A DNA stretch of 64,000 nt from Candidatus Thermochlorobacteriaceae bacterium (GCA_029263855.1 JAJUFC010000002.1:1-64000); one strand, 5' to 3'. Counted from the first letter of the stretch, positions 28,100 through 38,308 are shown. Notes: a model not told the origin generated them from the sequence alone. Program-made: numbers and translations.

Positions 28100-31000
28100 T
28101 TAGAAGAAGTCTTCACGTTCTTGGCGCATAATGACCCCAAGTTTGAGGATTTTGTTTCCGAACTCGGTTTCAATATGCACGAGATACATGCCACTTGCGA
28201 CCGGAATATTGGAGGCGTTTCTCAAATTCCAATCTTCCAAAGAAGAGTTCGGATTGTCTCTGTCAATCACGCGCACTAAGTCGCCGTTCAGCGTGAAGAT
28301 GCGGATTTTGCACTTTTGCGGCAGGTTGCTGAAGGTTACAAAGGTTTGGCGCAAGAACCGCTCGCGTCCGCTTGAACCGAGATAAGGATTCGGGAACACG
28401 TTGATTTTTGCTAAACGGTCTTCGCCTGCTTGTCGGTCGTTGAAGCGCGGTCCCTCGGTTTGAACAATGTATTCAGTCTGCGGCGTTAAGCGATAGTTGG
28501 GATAAATGAACAGCGTATCGCCCGCCCGGAACGTTCTTCCTGACTGCTGACGTAGCCATAGCGCATATGCGATATCCAACTGACTTGACTGCGTCACGAT
28601 ATATCGCGGCTGATTGTTTGCCGTTCCCACGACATAGCGCAACGTGTCTTGATTTTCTCGATAAGGAGAGTTCATCACATACACAAGTTCTTGACCGCCG
28701 TGCGTCGCCGTTGAGACTTCCCATTTGCCATTCACATCGAAGCCCAACGCCTTTTGCTCGTTGCGCTCCGTGAACAGCACATTGACTCGCTCGAAGCTAA
28801 ATCCGCCGCCCGCGTTTGGACGCATCTTAAAGGCTTGGAAAGGCACGCGCCGTCGGTCTTGATACGGACCATTGGCGTTCAAACGCGCAATTTTTGACAC
28901 CGTTGGTCCGCCTGAAAAGAGGGGATTTGTGGTTGTATCGATAAAGGCGCGATAGGATTCGTCGCTCGCGATGAGGAACGAATTTGCGCCAACCCCGCCG
29001 CGCTGAATGTTGAGCACATATCGGTAGGCTCTCGTCCATTGGGTCGTATCGTTCCCTTGAAACACGATGGCGACTGGAAGCAGGCTATCAGACGGAAGCA
29101 ATGTTCCCGCCGTTACTTGTCCAAAGATATCGACTTGGGGATAACATACGCTTCCGTTGTCGCTTAACCCGTTCAAATTAAATTTTTCCGCATTCCCTTG
29201 AAGCGAAGCGGCGCTATTTCCCGCCGTTGTCGACGTATATGCGCTTTCTTTTGCCAAAAACCACTTGCCGTTGGCAGGGCTGTAAGCGATCGGTGGCAGA
29301 CCCAGTTGACCATCTCGTTTGACGCCAGGCAGGTTTTGTTTGGCGACGATTCGCAATCCGCTGAAAATCGCCGCGTCTGCGCGTTGCTCCAATAGCGCGA
29401 GCGAATCAGGATTGTATTGTCCAATCGTCGTTATTCGACTTACTCTGAGCGAATCGACAGGGTCGTTCGCCAGCGGATAAATCGGTTGGTCGTTGTCTGC
29501 GTTTCTTAATTCCCATCGCGTGCCTTGTGCGTTCAAGATTTTAACCTTGATTCTTTGCGCTTTCATTTTGGTCGGGTCTTCCACGAGCACTTTAACGTTG
29601 TCGTCGCCGAGTTGTTTTAATCGATCCGATTCCACTCGGTCGCCCACATTGGCAGGCAAAACCGTTCCCAACGTGGTCGCTCTCGGCACGACCTCAAAAA
29701 TCTTTTCAAGGCTCTCGAGCGCGGCGGGGTTGGGTCTGTCAGGAATTCCCGTCGAGAAGTTTGGATATGGATTCAACGAGAGCAAATATGGATTGACGTA
29801 GTATGAGGTTACGGCGTAGAAGTAGCGTCTGCCGTTAATCAGGCTTCCGCCGCGAATAAAGTCCTCCGTAATGCGAATGGAACGCTGAATCCCGGAGTTT
29901 GTGCCCGTTTGCGTGATGTCCACGATTGGGCGACCTTGCGCGTCGTTGCGGCGCGGGTCGAAATCCAGCACATTTGTGATGTTATCAATGATGTCATATG
30001 TGGCAATTTTACGCACGCGAGAGGTCGGCACGGCGCGCCCTTCAACGAGTTCAAATTGATAGACATTGTAGCCTTGGAAGAAGTATTTGTCATTTGGTAG
30101 CAGTGCTCCCGGACGATTGAGAGGCTCATTTTCAATAGCGCGCGTGAAGGATTGCGCTCTTGAATTGGTATCGACCCAGTTCAAGATAATCTCGTTTTCA
30201 AGTGCAGTTACTTTCACATTTGGCGCAGGCGGCTGAGGCACTTTGAAGTTCGCATCAAAGATGGCTTGAATGGCGAAGTTTTCTTGGCGCAGTCTTGTTA
30301 CAGAGTTCAAGTTGTTCGTTCCTTGTGCGATGTGAACGCCGATAACGACGAGTTGCTCTTCACCTGCAAACACATCGAATGGTCCTGTAACAATCAACTG
30401 CCGCTTGTCCGCAAGTTGGGTCTCAATGATGCCTTGTCCTGTTTCAGGGTCGCCGGGGAACATAAAGTTTGAGCCAGGTTCAGTATTGCCCAGCGGATTG
30501 GCGTTTTTGTCTAACCCTCGCATGAAGTTATAGACGTGGTCAGCGCGTCCGGTTTCGGGGTCGCCAATTGGTCCGCCTGCGTTGTCAAATCGCACGTGTG
30601 CCGAGGCACCAAGTGTTGCGGGTTGGTTGAAACGCGGATTTGGAATCACGGTGTTGTCGGGTAGGGTAATGGTTGGTCTTGTGTCGAGCTCAACGGGACG
30701 AGGCGTGCCCGTGAATGGCACGTTTTGTCTTCTGAATGGTCCTTGGAAGTAATCAACACCGACAGCGGGCGGTGGCGAGCCATAAACAGGGTCCGATGGT
30801 GCGCCGTTATAGCAATAAGCAAGGCTACGCAAGGTATCTACGCCCACGAGGTCGTCTCCTGCGTCGCCTAAGTCGTTGTCATTAAACACGGCGAAGTAAG
30901 TATTTTTCCAAAGCCCCGTGCTCTGATTGCTCGGATTTGGGATATTTCGATTGATAACTCGGAACTTGAAAAACACCGCTCTGCCGACTTCGCCTGCGGT

Positions 31001-31837
31001 TGCAAACGCAAACGCAAGTTGTTGGATTTCGCAGTTCATTGGTTGACTACTGAAGCGTCTGTTCAGGCGGTCGTTGTAGACGCACCATGCCGTCACGGCA
31101 CCAATCAATTTGGGCTGAAGTCGGTCTCTGACGCGCGTGACAAAATCCGACAGTTTTTCATTCGGTTGAGGGAAAATCGGGTTGTTCGTTTCTTTATCCA
31201 ATGCAATCGGCGGAGTTACACCGGGAATCACATCTTCGGGGGCAATGGGCAGAATGGTTGTGCCGCCGTCAGGGCTAACCGCGAAACTATCAGCTAATCC
31301 GCTTTCGGTTTCGAGCGTTAGGTAAGGCGCACCTTGTTCATATGGCCACTCGCGGTAATCCACATTGCTATTTTCGTTATCGCCCGAACGAATTACATAG
31401 AGTCGGTTGCGAATGGCGGTTTGGTCGTCGGATTGTAGCCCCGTCGGTGTTTGAATAATTCTACCAGGGCGGAACTCGGTGCCGTTGCGACCGATATTTT
31501 GGACTGCCGCCGTTCTCAACCCACCTAAGCTTTGGTCTCCTTCGAACTGACACGCGAGCCAAGGACTCATCAAGAAGATGGCGGAGCGTCCGCTTCCTGC
31601 GGGCCAAATAAATGCCGCCGCATCAGATGCCGATTGGAACAAGCGCGCATCGTTGGCAATCCATGCTTCTACTTGATTGACATTAAGAACGGGTCTATAA
31701 TCTAAAATCAAAGAAGAAGGTGCAGTGTTTGTTGGCTTTTTGGTGCGTTTGTCTTCTTTTCCATACAGCGTTGGAGTGGTCGCCATTGTTAGAAGGAAGA
31801 CCAACGAGAGTATCGTGCGAATAGGCTGTTTTGTCAT
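28100..31837 (-). CDS. Large exported protein with T9SS-like C-terminal domain
   Basis: 1245 residues from the ATG at 31837, which has AAAGGA close upstream; 15 more codons upstream lack support. It has a signal peptide (SLVFLLTMATTPTLYG) and a beta-rich body with no enzyme motif. Its C-terminal ~100 residues read NVFPNPYLG...VTFSNLPQKCKIRIFTLNGDLVRVI...ASGMYLVHIE. This is a divergent T9SS-type sorting domain, often seen in large Chlorobiota/Ignavibacteria proteins that follow a TonB receptor. It starts 34 bases after the TonB gene stop and is followed by a PorV-like barrel. This context suggests a cell-surface partner of the receptor. Function unknown. Confidence 0.85.
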   Translation of the reverse strand: MTKQPIRTILSLVFLLTMATTPTLYGKEDKRTKKPTNTAPSSLILDYRPVLNVNQVEAWIANDARLFQSASDAAAFIWPAGSGRSAIFLMSPWLACQFEGDQSLGGLRTAAVQNIGRNGTEFRPGRIIQTPTGLQSDDQTAIRNRLYVIRSGDNENSNVDYREWPYEQGAPYLTLETESGLADSFAVSPDGGTTILPIAPEDVIPGVTPPIALDKETNNPIFPQPNEKLSDFVTRVRDRLQPKLIGAVTAWCVYNDRLNRRFSSQPMNCEIQQLAFAFATAGEVGRAVFFKFRVINRNIPNPSNQSTGLWKNTYFAVFNDNDLGDAGDDLVGVDTLRSLAYCYNGAPSDPVYGSPPPAVGVDYFQGPFRRQNVPFTGTPRPVELDTRPTITLPDNTVIPNPRFNQPATLGASAHVRFDNAGGPIGDPETGRADHVYNFMRGLDKNANPLGNTEPGSNFMFPGDPETGQGIIETQLADKRQLIVTGPFDVFAGEEQLVVIGVHIAQGTNNLNSVTRLRQENFAIQAIFDANFKVPQPPAPNVKVTALENEIILNWVDTNSRAQSFTRAIENEPLNRPGALLPNDKYFFQGYNVYQFELVEGRAVPTSRVRKIATYDIIDNITNVLDFDPRRNDAQGRPIVDITQTGTNSGIQRSIRITEDFIRGGSLINGRRYFYAVTSYYVNPYLLSLNPYPNFSTGIPDRPNPAALESLEKIFEVVPRATTLGTVLPANVGDRVESDRLKQLGDDNVKVLVEDPTKMKAQRIKVKILNAQGTRWELRNADNDQPIYPLANDPVDSLRVSRITTIGQYNPDSLALLEQRADAAIFSGLRIVAKQNLPGVKRDGQLGLPPIAYSPANGKWFLAKESAYTSTTAGNSAASLQGNAEKFNLNGLSDNGSVCYPQVDIFGQVTAGTLLPSDSLLPVAIVFQGNDTTQWTRAYRYVLNIQRGGVGANSFLIASDESYRAFIDTTTNPLFSGGPTVSKIARLNANGPYQDRRRVPFQAFKMRPNAGGGFSFERVNVLFTERNEQKALGFDVNGKWEVSTATHGGQELVYVMNSPYRENQDTLRYVVGTANNQPRYIVTQSSQLDIAYALWLRQQSGRTFRAGDTLFIYPNYRLTPQTEYIVQTEGPRFNDRQAGEDRLAKINVFPNPYLGSSGRERFLRQTFVTFSNLPQKCKIRIFTLNGDLVRVIDRDNPNSSLEDWNLRNASNIPVASGMYLVHIETEFGNKILKLGVIMRQEREDFF

Positions 31838-31871
31838 TTCCTTTTCCGTTAGTAGGTTAAAAACGATAGTG

Positions 31872-34838
31872 TTAGAATCCAAGCATTAAGCCGAGGCGAA
31901 TTTGTTGCGCCGCTCCAAAGAAGAACGGATTGCGCTCACGTGCTCTGTAATGCTCGCGATACTTCCGCTCGATTTCAGCATCGCGCTCTGGCGTTCTTGC
32001 AAAGGATGCAATTCGACCTAAAATCGTGCTTTCAAAATCTTGCCTAAACTCTGCAGTTTCGCTCCACCCCCCGTTATCGGGCTGACCTGTGGTTCTATAA
32101 ACATTCACGACATTTTCGTTACCAAGTAAATTGAGTGCCCACAAATACACTTTCGTATTCAACTTATCAAAGAGGCGGAAGTCTTTGTCTACTCTAAGAT
32201 CGACTCGAAAAATCCAAGGCGTATAGGCAGTGTTTTTGAAGGCACGTGCAACAGATACCCCGCTTTGCGTTACGGGGTCAAATTCTGCAAATACCGGAGT
32301 AAAGGCATTGCCACTGTTGAATCTGACAAGGAGGTTTGCACCGAATCCGCGCAGGACTTCTGGCATGGACTTATCGTTCAATCCGATGCGATAGTCGACT
32401 TGGATGTTGCCTGTATGGCGTTGGTCAAAGTCCAATGCCGAGATTGCCGTTGGGGCAGATTCCGCATCCGAGTTTCTTCGGAAAAACTCTGCAAATCGCG
32501 TCGGGTCGGTGTTTGTGCCGCCCGCAAATTGCAGTGTGTAAGCGGCAGAGAGGTTTAAGTTATTGAATCGATTTGAGCGAATGGTTACATCTAAGCCACG
32601 AATCGTTCCGAAGTCGGCGTTTCCGAAGTAGTTCAGCACGAAGCCGTTATCCAACACAATGCGAATGGTTTGGAGCAGGTTGCTGGTTTCTTTATAGAAC
32701 GCCGTTACGTCGATTGAGGTCGCATCGCCAAGCATTTGCTGGAAACCGATTTCGTAGCTATCGGTGATTTCCGCTTCAAGGTTTGGATTGCGTCCAATCC
32801 CTTGCCCTCTCAAGCGTTGCGCACTCGTATTTCGGCTATCGTAGAGAAATTGCAGTTGCGGCATTTGTGCAAAGCGTCCGTATTGGGCGTGAAACACGGT
32901 TTGTTCCGACACAGGAAACGAAAATGAAATACGCGGTTGGAGCACAAATATCGTTCTGTTGTTTCCGAAGTTGATGCTTCCATCGTCGTTGAGTGGATTC
33001 TCCAAATTGATTGCTTGGGTATTCGCATCTAAGTAATCAAAGCGCAACCCGACGTTCATGTTAAAATCTTTGATACCGTAGCGGTCTTTAATGTAAGCCG
33101 ATGCCACAATCGGGTTTCGTGTACCATCTACGCGCGGGTCAAAGATGTTGCTGTCTCTAACACGCTCACCTCCGACCACAAGCGGCATCCCCGTTACAGG
33201 ATCTAATTGGCGATTCGTTGATGTGAAGCTATTATACCAAGTCGTGAGCGGCTCGAAACCGAAATCTTCTGGCGTGTATCCGATGAAGTTAATGGTATTA
33301 ACTGTTGCTCGTGGATCGACCGAAGGGTCAAAGAAGCCGAACTTGTAGGTGTGATAACGGAACTGACCACCCGCTTTGAGGTTATGCTCGTTAATCTGCG
33401 TCTCGAAATCGCCACGCACTTCAAAGTATTGAATTAACTCACGTGAATAGCCCCGCAACGGTCGCCCTGTATTGATGAAAAAGCCAAACGCGTCAAATGC
33501 AGAAGGCACAGAATCCAATTGCGCCTTGTAGGAGTGAAAATCTCGGCGGAAAGTATTATCCATCGTTTCGGTAAATTGCCGCAAGAACTGTCCTTGAATG
33601 GTAAAATACGACTTTGCCGTCAAGGCTTGGGTATAGCGTAAATAAACTTGGTCGACAGAGGTTTCATCACGCTGCTGGTGCGCGGTGTTCGTGCCGGGAA
33701 TTCCATCTCGGTCAAAGAATCCAATGTCTATGATATTTCCGTTTTCATCTCTTATGAAATCTGAGTTCTCTGTAATTGCCGACCTTTGATTTAATTGTCC
33801 TTGGTCGTTTGCATTTCGCGACGCGGTGCGCGTAAAGTTGCCGCCGAACTTCAAATCAATCCCGTTTCCGAGTTCGTAGCGCAGTTTATAAACGCCGTTG
33901 AACTGCTCTAAATCGTTTCCAGGCAACACACCGAATCCCTGACGCGGGTCTCTATCGGTGAGATTTTGGTATTCAATCAAACCATAAAACGACAAGTCTT
34001 TGAAGCCAGGAATAAGCGGACCGCCAACGCTGATGTTGCCTAAGTTGTATCCATATCCACCAAATTGATTCGTTCCGAACGAACGCTTCGGCAAAAACGC
34101 ATCGCTAATTAAGTGGGTATTGATTGAATACTTATCGGTAGAAGCATCTTTCGTTGTGGTTGTAACAATCCCCGAACCCGCATTTCCAAACTCTGCATCA
34201 AAGCTTGAAAGTACCACGATTTCTTGAAGCGCATCGTTGCTCACATTTCCTGCAAAGCCGTTGTTCAAGGGGTTATTTTGCAAAATACCGTCGACATAAA
34301 ATGCGACTTCACCTGAACGACCGCCACGCATGTAAATCGTGCCACTGCCCTCCGGTTGAATCACCCCCGCTTGCAAACCGACAAAACCTTGCACGCCGCG
34401 AAGCGGAGAATTCTGAATTTGTTCCGAAGAGATGACCATCGTTTTCGTCGTCGCTGACGGTTCAATCAGCGGTCTATCCGCAATCACGTCAATGACGGCA
34501 GTTTCTTTAGCCTTCGTTCCTAATGAAAAATCAAGGCGTGTTGTGAGATTTGAGGTAATCTTAACGCCCTCAACCGTTACGTCGGTATAGCCGATGTAGG
34601 ACGTTTTCACCCGATACACACCAACAGGCACGTTCAAAATCGTGTAATTTCCCTCAAGGTCGGTTACCGCGCCGATTTTCGTGCCTTCCACGCGCACGCT
34701 GGCGCGAATGAGCGGCTCGCCAGTTTCGGCGTCGGTTACTTTGCCCGTCAATTTTCCCGACACGCTCTGCGCTAATGCCGTCGTTGCCGAAAAAAGCGCA
34801 CTTAAAAGTAGCACCCACAGTATAGGTCTTTGCTTCAT
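31872..34838 (-). CDS. TonB-dependent receptor with carboxypeptidase-like N-terminal domain
   Basis: 988 residues. The signal peptide ends at ATTALAQ. A CarboxypepD_reg-like beta sandwich (about 25-110: GKVTDAETGEPLIRASVRVEGT) is followed by the plug domain (EQIQNSPLRGVQGFVGLQAGV, MRGGRSGEVAFYVDGI) and a 22-strand-type barrel ending in LGLMLGF. The first gene of a four-gene minus-strand set, it should import or sense a large substrate across the outer membrane using TonB energy. It has the SusC-like architecture, but no SusD-like lipoprotein follows; a T9SS-type protein does instead. Substrate unknown. Confidence 0.92.
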   Translation of the reverse strand: MKQRPILWVLLLSALFSATTALAQSVSGKLTGKVTDAETGEPLIRASVRVEGTKIGAVTDLEGNYTILNVPVGVYRVKTSYIGYTDVTVEGVKITSNLTTRLDFSLGTKAKETAVIDVIADRPLIEPSATTKTMVISSEQIQNSPLRGVQGFVGLQAGVIQPEGSGTIYMRGGRSGEVAFYVDGILQNNPLNNGFAGNVSNDALQEIVVLSSFDAEFGNAGSGIVTTTTKDASTDKYSINTHLISDAFLPKRSFGTNQFGGYGYNLGNISVGGPLIPGFKDLSFYGLIEYQNLTDRDPRQGFGVLPGNDLEQFNGVYKLRYELGNGIDLKFGGNFTRTASRNANDQGQLNQRSAITENSDFIRDENGNIIDIGFFDRDGIPGTNTAHQQRDETSVDQVYLRYTQALTAKSYFTIQGQFLRQFTETMDNTFRRDFHSYKAQLDSVPSAFDAFGFFINTGRPLRGYSRELIQYFEVRGDFETQINEHNLKAGGQFRYHTYKFGFFDPSVDPRATVNTINFIGYTPEDFGFEPLTTWYNSFTSTNRQLDPVTGMPLVVGGERVRDSNIFDPRVDGTRNPIVASAYIKDRYGIKDFNMNVGLRFDYLDANTQAINLENPLNDDGSINFGNNRTIFVLQPRISFSFPVSEQTVFHAQYGRFAQMPQLQFLYDSRNTSAQRLRGQGIGRNPNLEAEITDSYEIGFQQMLGDATSIDVTAFYKETSNLLQTIRIVLDNGFVLNYFGNADFGTIRGLDVTIRSNRFNNLNLSAAYTLQFAGGTNTDPTRFAEFFRRNSDAESAPTAISALDFDQRHTGNIQVDYRIGLNDKSMPEVLRGFGANLLVRFNSGNAFTPVFAEFDPVTQSGVSVARAFKNTAYTPWIFRVDLRVDKDFRLFDKLNTKVYLWALNLLGNENVVNVYRTTGQPDNGGWSETAEFRQDFESTILGRIASFARTPERDAEIERKYREHYRARERNPFFFGAAQQIRLGLMLGF

Positions 34839-34893
34839 TGTTCTGTCGTGTTTTCTATGATGAACTATAAAAAAAGTTAAACTTCTTTAAACC

Positions 34894-34910
34894 CTTGAAT
34901 AATCTTCAAG
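34894..34910. promoter_or_regulatory. Small palindrome upstream of the TonB receptor operon
   Basis: CTTGAA-TAATC-TTCAAG is a perfect 6-bp inverted repeat about 56 bases before the receptor ATG, in an A+T-rich leader. Its position suits an operator or a leader hairpin. No known regulator site is recognised. Confidence 0.3.
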
Positions 34911-35019
34911 CAAAAAACTCTTAGTGAGATTTAAACTCATTTTTTTGATGGAAATCAACATGGAGGTGGTGTTTTTGTGTTTTGTTGAGCAATTTTGTCA
35001 TGCTTTAATGTTCTTTTTG

Positions 35020-35081
35020 TAGCATCAAAAAAAAAAACAAAAGTGGAGGCGCGCGGTTCAGGTCACGCGCTCCCACCTTTA
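35020..35081 (-). terminator. Probable terminator of the T9SS propeller gene
   Basis: Read on the minus strand, an imperfect GC-rich stem (GTGGGAGCGCG against CGCGCCTCCAC) is followed by TTTTTGTTTTTTTTTT. The stop of the gene is at 35089. The stem has two central mismatches but the U tract is strong. Confidence 0.65.
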
Positions 35082-35088
35082 AAATCAG

Positions 35089-36918
35089 TTACTTCACAAG
35101 CATCATTTTCTTCGTTTGCACGAAAGAGCCTGCTTGCAGTTTGTAGAAATAAACGCCGCTTGAAAGATTTGAGGCGTTGAACGGAACCGTGTAAGCGCCT
35201 GCGGCTTTGACTTCGTTCACCAGCGTAGCGACTTCTCGTCCCAACACATCATAAATTTTGAGCGAGACATTCTCGGCTTTCGGAAGCACATAAGAAATGT
35301 TTGTCGTCGGGTTGAACGGGTTGGGATAGTTTTGCTCTAAACGATAGACTTCTGCGACTTTTGCGCGATTGTCGCCCGCTGAAAGCGTAGACAACCGACG
35401 GTGCAAGAGTTGAGCGCGAGAAATTGGCGCATTATCGGTGAACGCGCTCGATCCTGGTTGCGGGTCTTGTTGATAGACCACATCGACGAAATTGTTGTTC
35501 GGGTTGAACTCAGCAATCGATGGGTAGCGGAAGTCCATCGTCGCGTTAGTTTCCAACAACGCGGGATTCGTCCAATTTGCGCCGCCGTTAGTCGACTTCG
35601 TGTAAGCCACCGTGTAATAATTGAATCCGCCCGCCGACGTGTCCGATCTTGCGACAGTAAAGACGCAGTGCAAATCGCCGTTTGGCGTTACGCCAATCGT
35701 GGGATAATCAATCGGGAAGTGGTTTGTTTGCGACACGCCGCTTCCTGGACGAATATATCCCGTCCAACTGCTTCCGAAAAGCGCTTGAATTTTCGTGGTA
35801 TCAACCACATTCACAAACCCTGTCGCTTGCGACCAGAACCAAATGCCTTGTCCTCGGAACTCGTAGCCCGCTCCTACGAAGCGCCCTGTCGAGAACACGA
35901 AACAGAGATTTTCGCCACGATAGACGGCATCTGCCCCAATCCATGGCGCAATCGAATCCGTCGCCGTCGTGATAACGCCGATGCCTGGTCCAGTGGGCGT
36001 AAGTTTCGTTAAGCGACGGAATGCGGGAAAAGTCGCTCCGCTATCGTTTGACTCGGCGAAAGAAATATAGTTTTCGTTTGGACCGCCCAAGTGATACATC
36101 GCGACTTTTGCGCCGCTCGGCGAAACGACCACATTGTAGCGACCGCCTGAATCCAGCGTGTCGCCTTCTTCGGTTGCAAGCGCGCCGCTCCAATTCGCTT
36201 CAAATTGACTCGATGCGGCATCATACCTGATCATGTGAACCGTTCCTGGACCGCCTGAGAATGAGGACATCATCCACATTTTTGTGCCAGATGGGTTCGC
36301 CGTGATGTAGGGCCAAATGATGTTGCCGCCAAGTTGCACGCCAGGATCGGAGGGCTCGATGCCTGAGAAGCTGAGCAATCCTTCATCGCCATCAATGTAG
36401 GCGCGCGAAAGCAACCTCTGGCCCGTTGGTTGATTATGCGCCGCTACGACGCCCAAATAAGAGCCGCCACCTTGATTGAGCGCCGTCATCGACGGGAAAC
36501 CCTCGCGAATGCCGCTCACGCTGGCAATCGAGTTCCAACTCGTTCCGCCGTTTGAACTAAACGCATACCCCGCTCTGCGCGTCGCGTTAGCGTTCGCGGA
36601 ATCCGTGCTTAACATATAAGCCACGTGAATTTTGTTGTTGTCGCTTGGATTTACGAAGATATACTTCGCCGCTCCGCCGTTGATTTGATAATCGTAAAAA
36701 CCCGACAAGCCCGTTGGCGTGCCGCTGAAACTTTCGATTGCAGGTCCGTGAGTAAAGCCGTGAATTTCTAACTTGCTCGCTTTTGAAGCGGCGGTCGCTT
36801 CGTCATACTTGACGATTTTGGCAGTCGTTTCCTTGTTTTTCTTGTCTTTCCCGCTGGCAAACGTTGCCACGCTCATCAGCAGAAGTGCAGATAAAAGCAA
36901 TGTAAAGTGCTTTCGCAT
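35089..36918 (-). CDS. Exported beta-propeller (BNR-type) protein with T9SS domain
   Basis: 609 residues from the ATG at 36918, which has GGAGAA upstream; the 33 upstream codons in frame are not supported. After a signal peptide (LLLSALLLMSVATFASG) the body has Asp-box/BNR turns such as SSNGGTSW, SNDSGATF and STNGGANW, which mark sialidase-like six-bladed propellers. The residues needed for sialidase catalysis (Arg triad, Tyr) are not obvious, so binding rather than hydrolysis may be the role. The C-terminus is a complete T9SS type A domain (YPNPFNP, YDVLGREVATLV, SSGVYFYKLQAG, LVK). It is monocistronic, with a long upstream region. Confidence 0.85.
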   Translation of the reverse strand: MRKHFTLLLSALLLMSVATFASGKDKKNKETTAKIVKYDEATAASKASKLEIHGFTHGPAIESFSGTPTGLSGFYDYQINGGAAKYIFVNPSDNNKIHVAYMLSTDSANANATRRAGYAFSSNGGTSWNSIASVSGIREGFPSMTALNQGGGSYLGVVAAHNQPTGQRLLSRAYIDGDEGLLSFSGIEPSDPGVQLGGNIIWPYITANPSGTKMWMMSSFSGGPGTVHMIRYDAASSQFEANWSGALATEEGDTLDSGGRYNVVVSPSGAKVAMYHLGGPNENYISFAESNDSGATFPAFRRLTKLTPTGPGIGVITTATDSIAPWIGADAVYRGENLCFVFSTGRFVGAGYEFRGQGIWFWSQATGFVNVVDTTKIQALFGSSWTGYIRPGSGVSQTNHFPIDYPTIGVTPNGDLHCVFTVARSDTSAGGFNYYTVAYTKSTNGGANWTNPALLETNATMDFRYPSIAEFNPNNNFVDVVYQQDPQPGSSAFTDNAPISRAQLLHRRLSTLSAGDNRAKVAEVYRLEQNYPNPFNPTTNISYVLPKAENVSLKIYDVLGREVATLVNEVKAAGAYTVPFNASNLSSGVYFYKLQAGSFVQTKKMMLVK

Positions 36919-37468
36919 TTTGTTTTCTCCTAAGTTTTGAATTAAAAAGTTGATTGATTGATTGCGTTGATTGCGCTTGAAAGTTTGTTTTATTGAAATT
37001 AAAGAACGGAATCTCACTTTGATGCAATTTTGCTTTGACGAAGATACTTGCTCACTTTTTTCGTTGTTTGAACATTTGTTTTATCGCATACAAATTTGGA
37101 GATGAATCCTCTGCCACTGACTTTGAGGCAAAACTCATCCCCTTTTCAAAAACGAACAGCATTAAAAACATCGATCGATTGGCTAAATGAGACTTTGGCC
37201 GAGACTTTGGCCTTCGACGCAAGTTTTGCTTGTTTATTCGTTGTTTGTTATGTGCTGATTTTCAAGAAACAAGTAACTAAAAATTTTTTTTCGTCAGAAT
37301 TTTTTGTGCATCGTCGTCTTAGATTGCTACAAGTAACGAAACGATATGCAATGCAAATGCAGATTTTGAAAGAGCACCTTTGTGTTGTTGACCTTAACTG
37401 AAATTTAACACTTAGAGCAAATTCTCCAAATTTTTTTTTCGGTTTTTTTCTGCTTTTGCCTTAAAAAA
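36919..37468. other. 550-base gap, A+T-rich, no convincing gene
   Basis: This holds the leader of the T9SS propeller gene and the downstream end of pgeF, both on the minus strand. A 101-codon plus-strand frame (37096-37401) has no ribosome site, family resemblance or coding-like composition. The stretch contains a perfect 12-base tandem duplication at 37189-37212 and long T runs near 37430. I see no clear -35/-10 pair. Confidence 0.6.
37189..37212. repeat. Perfect 12-base tandem duplication
   Basis: GAGACTTTGGCC occurs twice without a spacer in the noncoding stretch upstream of the T9SS propeller gene. It is probably a slippage product; a binding-site pair is less likely. Confidence 0.7.
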
Positions 37469-38242
37469 TTACTTTTCTTGTTGGAGTGCGTTCAAGCCAA
37501 TCACAGCAAGCATTCTGCCTGTTTTTCCTTTTTCACGGCGAAACGAAAAAAAGCGGTCGTGTTCAAGGTAGGTGCAGTGCGGAGAAACTTCAATGTGCTC
37601 GTGCGGAACGCCGAAGTTTTCAAGTTGCATGCGGTTAGCCGTTTTGAGGTCAAGCAGAAATTTTCCTCGTGCATCGTCATATCGCTTCACTTGGTTTGGG
37701 AAATGCCTTGCGACGTCTTCACCAACTTCATATGCCTCACCACTAATGCATGCGCCGATAAAGGCATAACAATCTTTGCCTTCTGTGCCGAACGTTTCAC
37801 TCATTTTGAGCAAGGTTTTGTAGAGAATGGCTTTGGCTGTGCCGCGCCAGCCTGCGTGGACATTGGCAACGGCGTTGTGGGTTCGGTCGTAAATCAAAAT
37901 CGGCGCGCAATCGGCAACGGAAACGGCAAGAAAAACGCCCACTCGATTCGTGATATGCGCATCATAGCCGTCGTAATTGCCCCCATGCTCGGCAATCAAG
38001 ACGGCATCTCCATGAACTTGATGTGAGAGCACGAGTTGAGTCGGCTCAATTCCAATTGCACGGCATAAGATGGCGCGATTTTTCAAGACATCTTCACGAG
38101 CGTCGCCCGACGAAAGTCCCAAATTGAGCGAGCGGAACGCGCCTTCACTTACGCCGCCCTCGCGCGTGGTTTGAAGCGCAACGACATTTGGAAAGGCTTG
38201 AAAAATACTTGGTTGAAGTAGTGAATTTATTTGTTGGAACAT
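37469..38242 (-). CDS. pgeF: Peptidoglycan editing factor PgeF / YfiH-type multicopper oxidoreductase
   Basis: 257 residues from the ATG at 38242; an upstream ATG at 38287 would add 15 residues that run into the divergent gene. The family marks are the metal-site residues in SHQVHGDAV, VSVADCAP and NVHAGWRGT, and the later FIGACISGEAYEVG and HCTYLEHDRFFSFRREKGKTGR. YfiH proteins were called laccases; in E. coli YfiH removes wrongly incorporated L-serine from peptidoglycan precursors, and mammalian FAMIN is a related purine enzyme. The gene is divergent from the PorZ-like gene with a short shared upstream region. Confidence 0.88.
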   Translation of the reverse strand: MFQQINSLLQPSIFQAFPNVVALQTTREGGVSEGAFRSLNLGLSSGDAREDVLKNRAILCRAIGIEPTQLVLSHQVHGDAVLIAEHGGNYDGYDAHITNRVGVFLAVSVADCAPILIYDRTHNAVANVHAGWRGTAKAILYKTLLKMSETFGTEGKDCYAFIGACISGEAYEVGEDVARHFPNQVKRYDDARGKFLLDLKTANRMQLENFGVPHEHIEVSPHCTYLEHDRFFSFRREKGKTGRMLAVIGLNALQQEK

Positions 38243-38308
38243 TTCACCCACTTTTTTGTGTGCCGTTGCTGTTATCTTGAATTTCAAAACATAACAGAAC
38301 CTCTCGAT

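Noticed and set aside
37096-37401. 101-codon plus-strand frame in the long gap
   Set aside because: No ribosome site, no signal or family resemblance, A+T-rich sequence, and it runs through a 12-base slippage duplication.
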